Shown piece by piece: positions 6,325 through 7,204 of a stretch of DNA of 7,204 nucleotides. Location: positions 1-7,204 of the forward strand of contig CALAJG010000331.1 of the NCBI GenBank assembly GCA_937923375.1. Reading direction: 5' to 3'. Source of the DNA: an uncultured Leucothrix sp. Lineage in GTDB: Bacteria > Pseudomonadota > Gammaproteobacteria > Thiotrichales > Thiotrichaceae. The position numbers were made by a program, and so were the translations under genes. Each line of letters opens with the position of its first letter. The stretch's first letter is position 1. A model generated the notes under the pieces. The model had not been told where the DNA came from and did no database searches. It saw only the letters and a list, made by a program, of their open reading frames with translations.

Positions 6325-6336
6325 TTTTAGCTAAAA
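6325..6336. repeat. 12-bp perfect palindrome abutting the dehydrogenase promoter
   Basis: TTTTAGCTAAAA is self-complementary and ends one base before the proposed -35 element of the dehydrogenase gene. The position would suit a repressor or activator operator. A 12-bp A+T-rich palindrome can also occur by chance. Confidence 0.35.
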
Positions 6337-6365
6337 TTGTTACAGAATAGTTGCTTTTTTATTAT
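6337..6365 (+). promoter_or_regulatory. Sigma70-type promoter for the dehydrogenase
   Basis: The -35 TTGTTA (6337-6342, 4/6) and -10 TATTAT (6360-6365, 5/6) are separated by the ideal 17 bases. Transcription would start near 6372, leaving a leader of about 18 bases. The spacer and flanks are T-rich. Confidence 0.5.
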
Positions 6366-6389
6366 TTTTTAGTATAGGTTTTGCACACA

Positions 6390-7204
6390 ATGAGTAAGTT
6401 AACGCTGCAAGAAATAAAAACGCTTTGTTACACAAGATTGCGCGAATGTGGTGCTAGTGAACAACAGGCCGAGGTCGTTGCTTTAGAAGTAATGGATGCA
6501 GAAGCGGAGGGAATTCGCAACGTTGGGTTAGGCTACTTACCGCTGTATCTAAATCACCTGCGCTGTGGAAAAGTGATTGGCGATGCGGTTCCTGAGGTTG
6601 TCAAGCAATCTGCATCGGCAGTGATCGTGGATGCGAAACACGGCTTTTGTCATACTGCTTATATACACGCTGAGGACGCATTAGTTACCTTAACCAAAGC
6701 GCAAGGCATTGGCATGATGGCAATCAATAACTCCTACTCTGCGGGTGTTTTGGGTTGGTTTGTACGCCGACTCGCTGAAAATGGTTTGGTGTCATTAATG
6801 TTTGCTAATTCACCAAAGGCGGTGGCCGCACATGGTGGTAAAGTACCGTTTTTTGGAACTAATCCGTTTGCATTTGGAGCCCCTCGTCAGTCTGAAGGCC
6901 CTGTGGTTGTGGATATGGCAACAGCATCAACTGCGCGTGTGAATATTGTTCAGGCGGCCCGCGAAGGTACACCTATCGAGCCAGGTCATGCGATAGATTC
7001 TCAAGGCAATCCAACCACTGACGCTGCTGAAGCGCTCAAAGGCGCGCAACTTCCCGTGGGCGGGCCTAAAGGTTTTGGTTTAGGGCTAATTGTTGACCTA
7101 ATGGGTGGTGTACTTACCGGCAGCAATTGCTCGTATGAGGCACCGCTTTTTTCAAATAATGAAGGCGGCGTGCCCAATGTGGGGCAAAGTATTATTGCCT
7201 TTAA
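6390..7204 (+). CDS. Malate/lactate-type dehydrogenase (Ldh_2, PF02615), 3' end cut
   Basis: 271 codons are visible and the frame is open at the right edge; the family is usually about 330-360 residues, so most of the protein is here. These enzymes use NAD(P)H to reduce 2-oxo acids or cyclic imino acids, with members acting on malate, lactate, sulfolactate, ureidoglycolate, diketogulonate or piperideine-2-carboxylate. Supporting motifs are LTLQEIKTL at the N-terminus, DAEAEGIRNVGLGYLPLY (36-53), KVPFFGTNPFAFGAP (151-165), AIDSQGNPTTD (201-211) and LPVGGPKGFGLGLIVDLMGG (221-240). The family's usual Ser-His-Gly at the first motif reads Asn-Val-Gly here (44-46), so the substrate may differ from characterised members. 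The ATG at 6390 fits the family N-terminus, but its ribosome-binding site is weak (AGG 11 bases upstream). The substrate is unknown. Confidence 0.92.
   Translation, partial: MSKLTLQEIKTLCYTRLRECGASEQQAEVVALEVMDAEAEGIRNVGLGYLPLYLNHLRCGKVIGDAVPEVVKQSASAVIVDAKHGFCHTAYIHAEDALVTLTKAQGIGMMAINNSYSAGVLGWFVRRLAENGLVSLMFANSPKAVAAHGGKVPFFGTNPFAFGAPRQSEGPVVVDMATASTARVNIVQAAREGTPIEPGHAIDSQGNPTTDAAEALKGAQLPVGGPKGFGLGLIVDLMGGVLTGSNCSYEAPLFSNNEGGVPNVGQSIIAF

Overview
The window looks like a chromosomal stretch from a gammaproteobacterium, probably a free-living and possibly marine one. This rests on protein resemblance only: a TIGR02647-type small protein, an OmpR-type two-component pair, a SigK/RpoE-like ECF sigma factor, a PF09826-type beta-propeller lipoprotein and a PF02615-type dehydrogenase. 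Base composition is moderate, and the intergenic DNA is clearly A+T-rich. I see no rRNA, tRNA, CRISPR array, insertion sequence, phage gene or plasmid function. The species cannot be named from the sequence.

Layout. Positions 1-2092 (minus strand) hold a two-component operon: an OmpR-family response regulator followed, with a 4-base ATGA overlap, by a membrane histidine kinase whose last residues lie beyond the left edge. Positions 2093-2539 form a long divergent control region. It carries two near-identical 17-base direct-repeat boxes (15/17 identity), one pointing towards the response regulator and one towards the sigma factor gene. It also has a perfect 10-bp inverted repeat, an 8-bp hairpin, a consensus -10 for the regulator, and two unproven small ORFs (54 and 27 codons). 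Positions 2540-3772 (plus) hold an ECF sigma factor and an SGNH-type esterase/acyltransferase. Positions 3846-4082 (plus) hold a TIGR02647-family small protein. A hairpin at 4116-4147 sits where this unit converges with the minus-strand lipoprotein gene (4131-6140). The second divergent region (6141-6389) has an inverted repeat on the lipoprotein side and a good sigma70-type promoter with an abutting palindrome on the other. It leads into a malate/lactate-type dehydrogenase that runs off the right edge.

The most interesting reading is regulatory. The two boxes have the (T)GTTTA-N5-(T)GTTTA geometry known for PhoP-type OmpR-family regulators. They suggest that the response regulator controls both its own operon and the ECF sigma factor. 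That sigma factor has no anti-sigma gene beside it, unlike the usual arrangement in its group, so transcriptional control by the two-component system could stand in for the missing partner. This is inference from sequence pattern and gene order. The remaining genes look like unrelated housekeeping or accessory functions.
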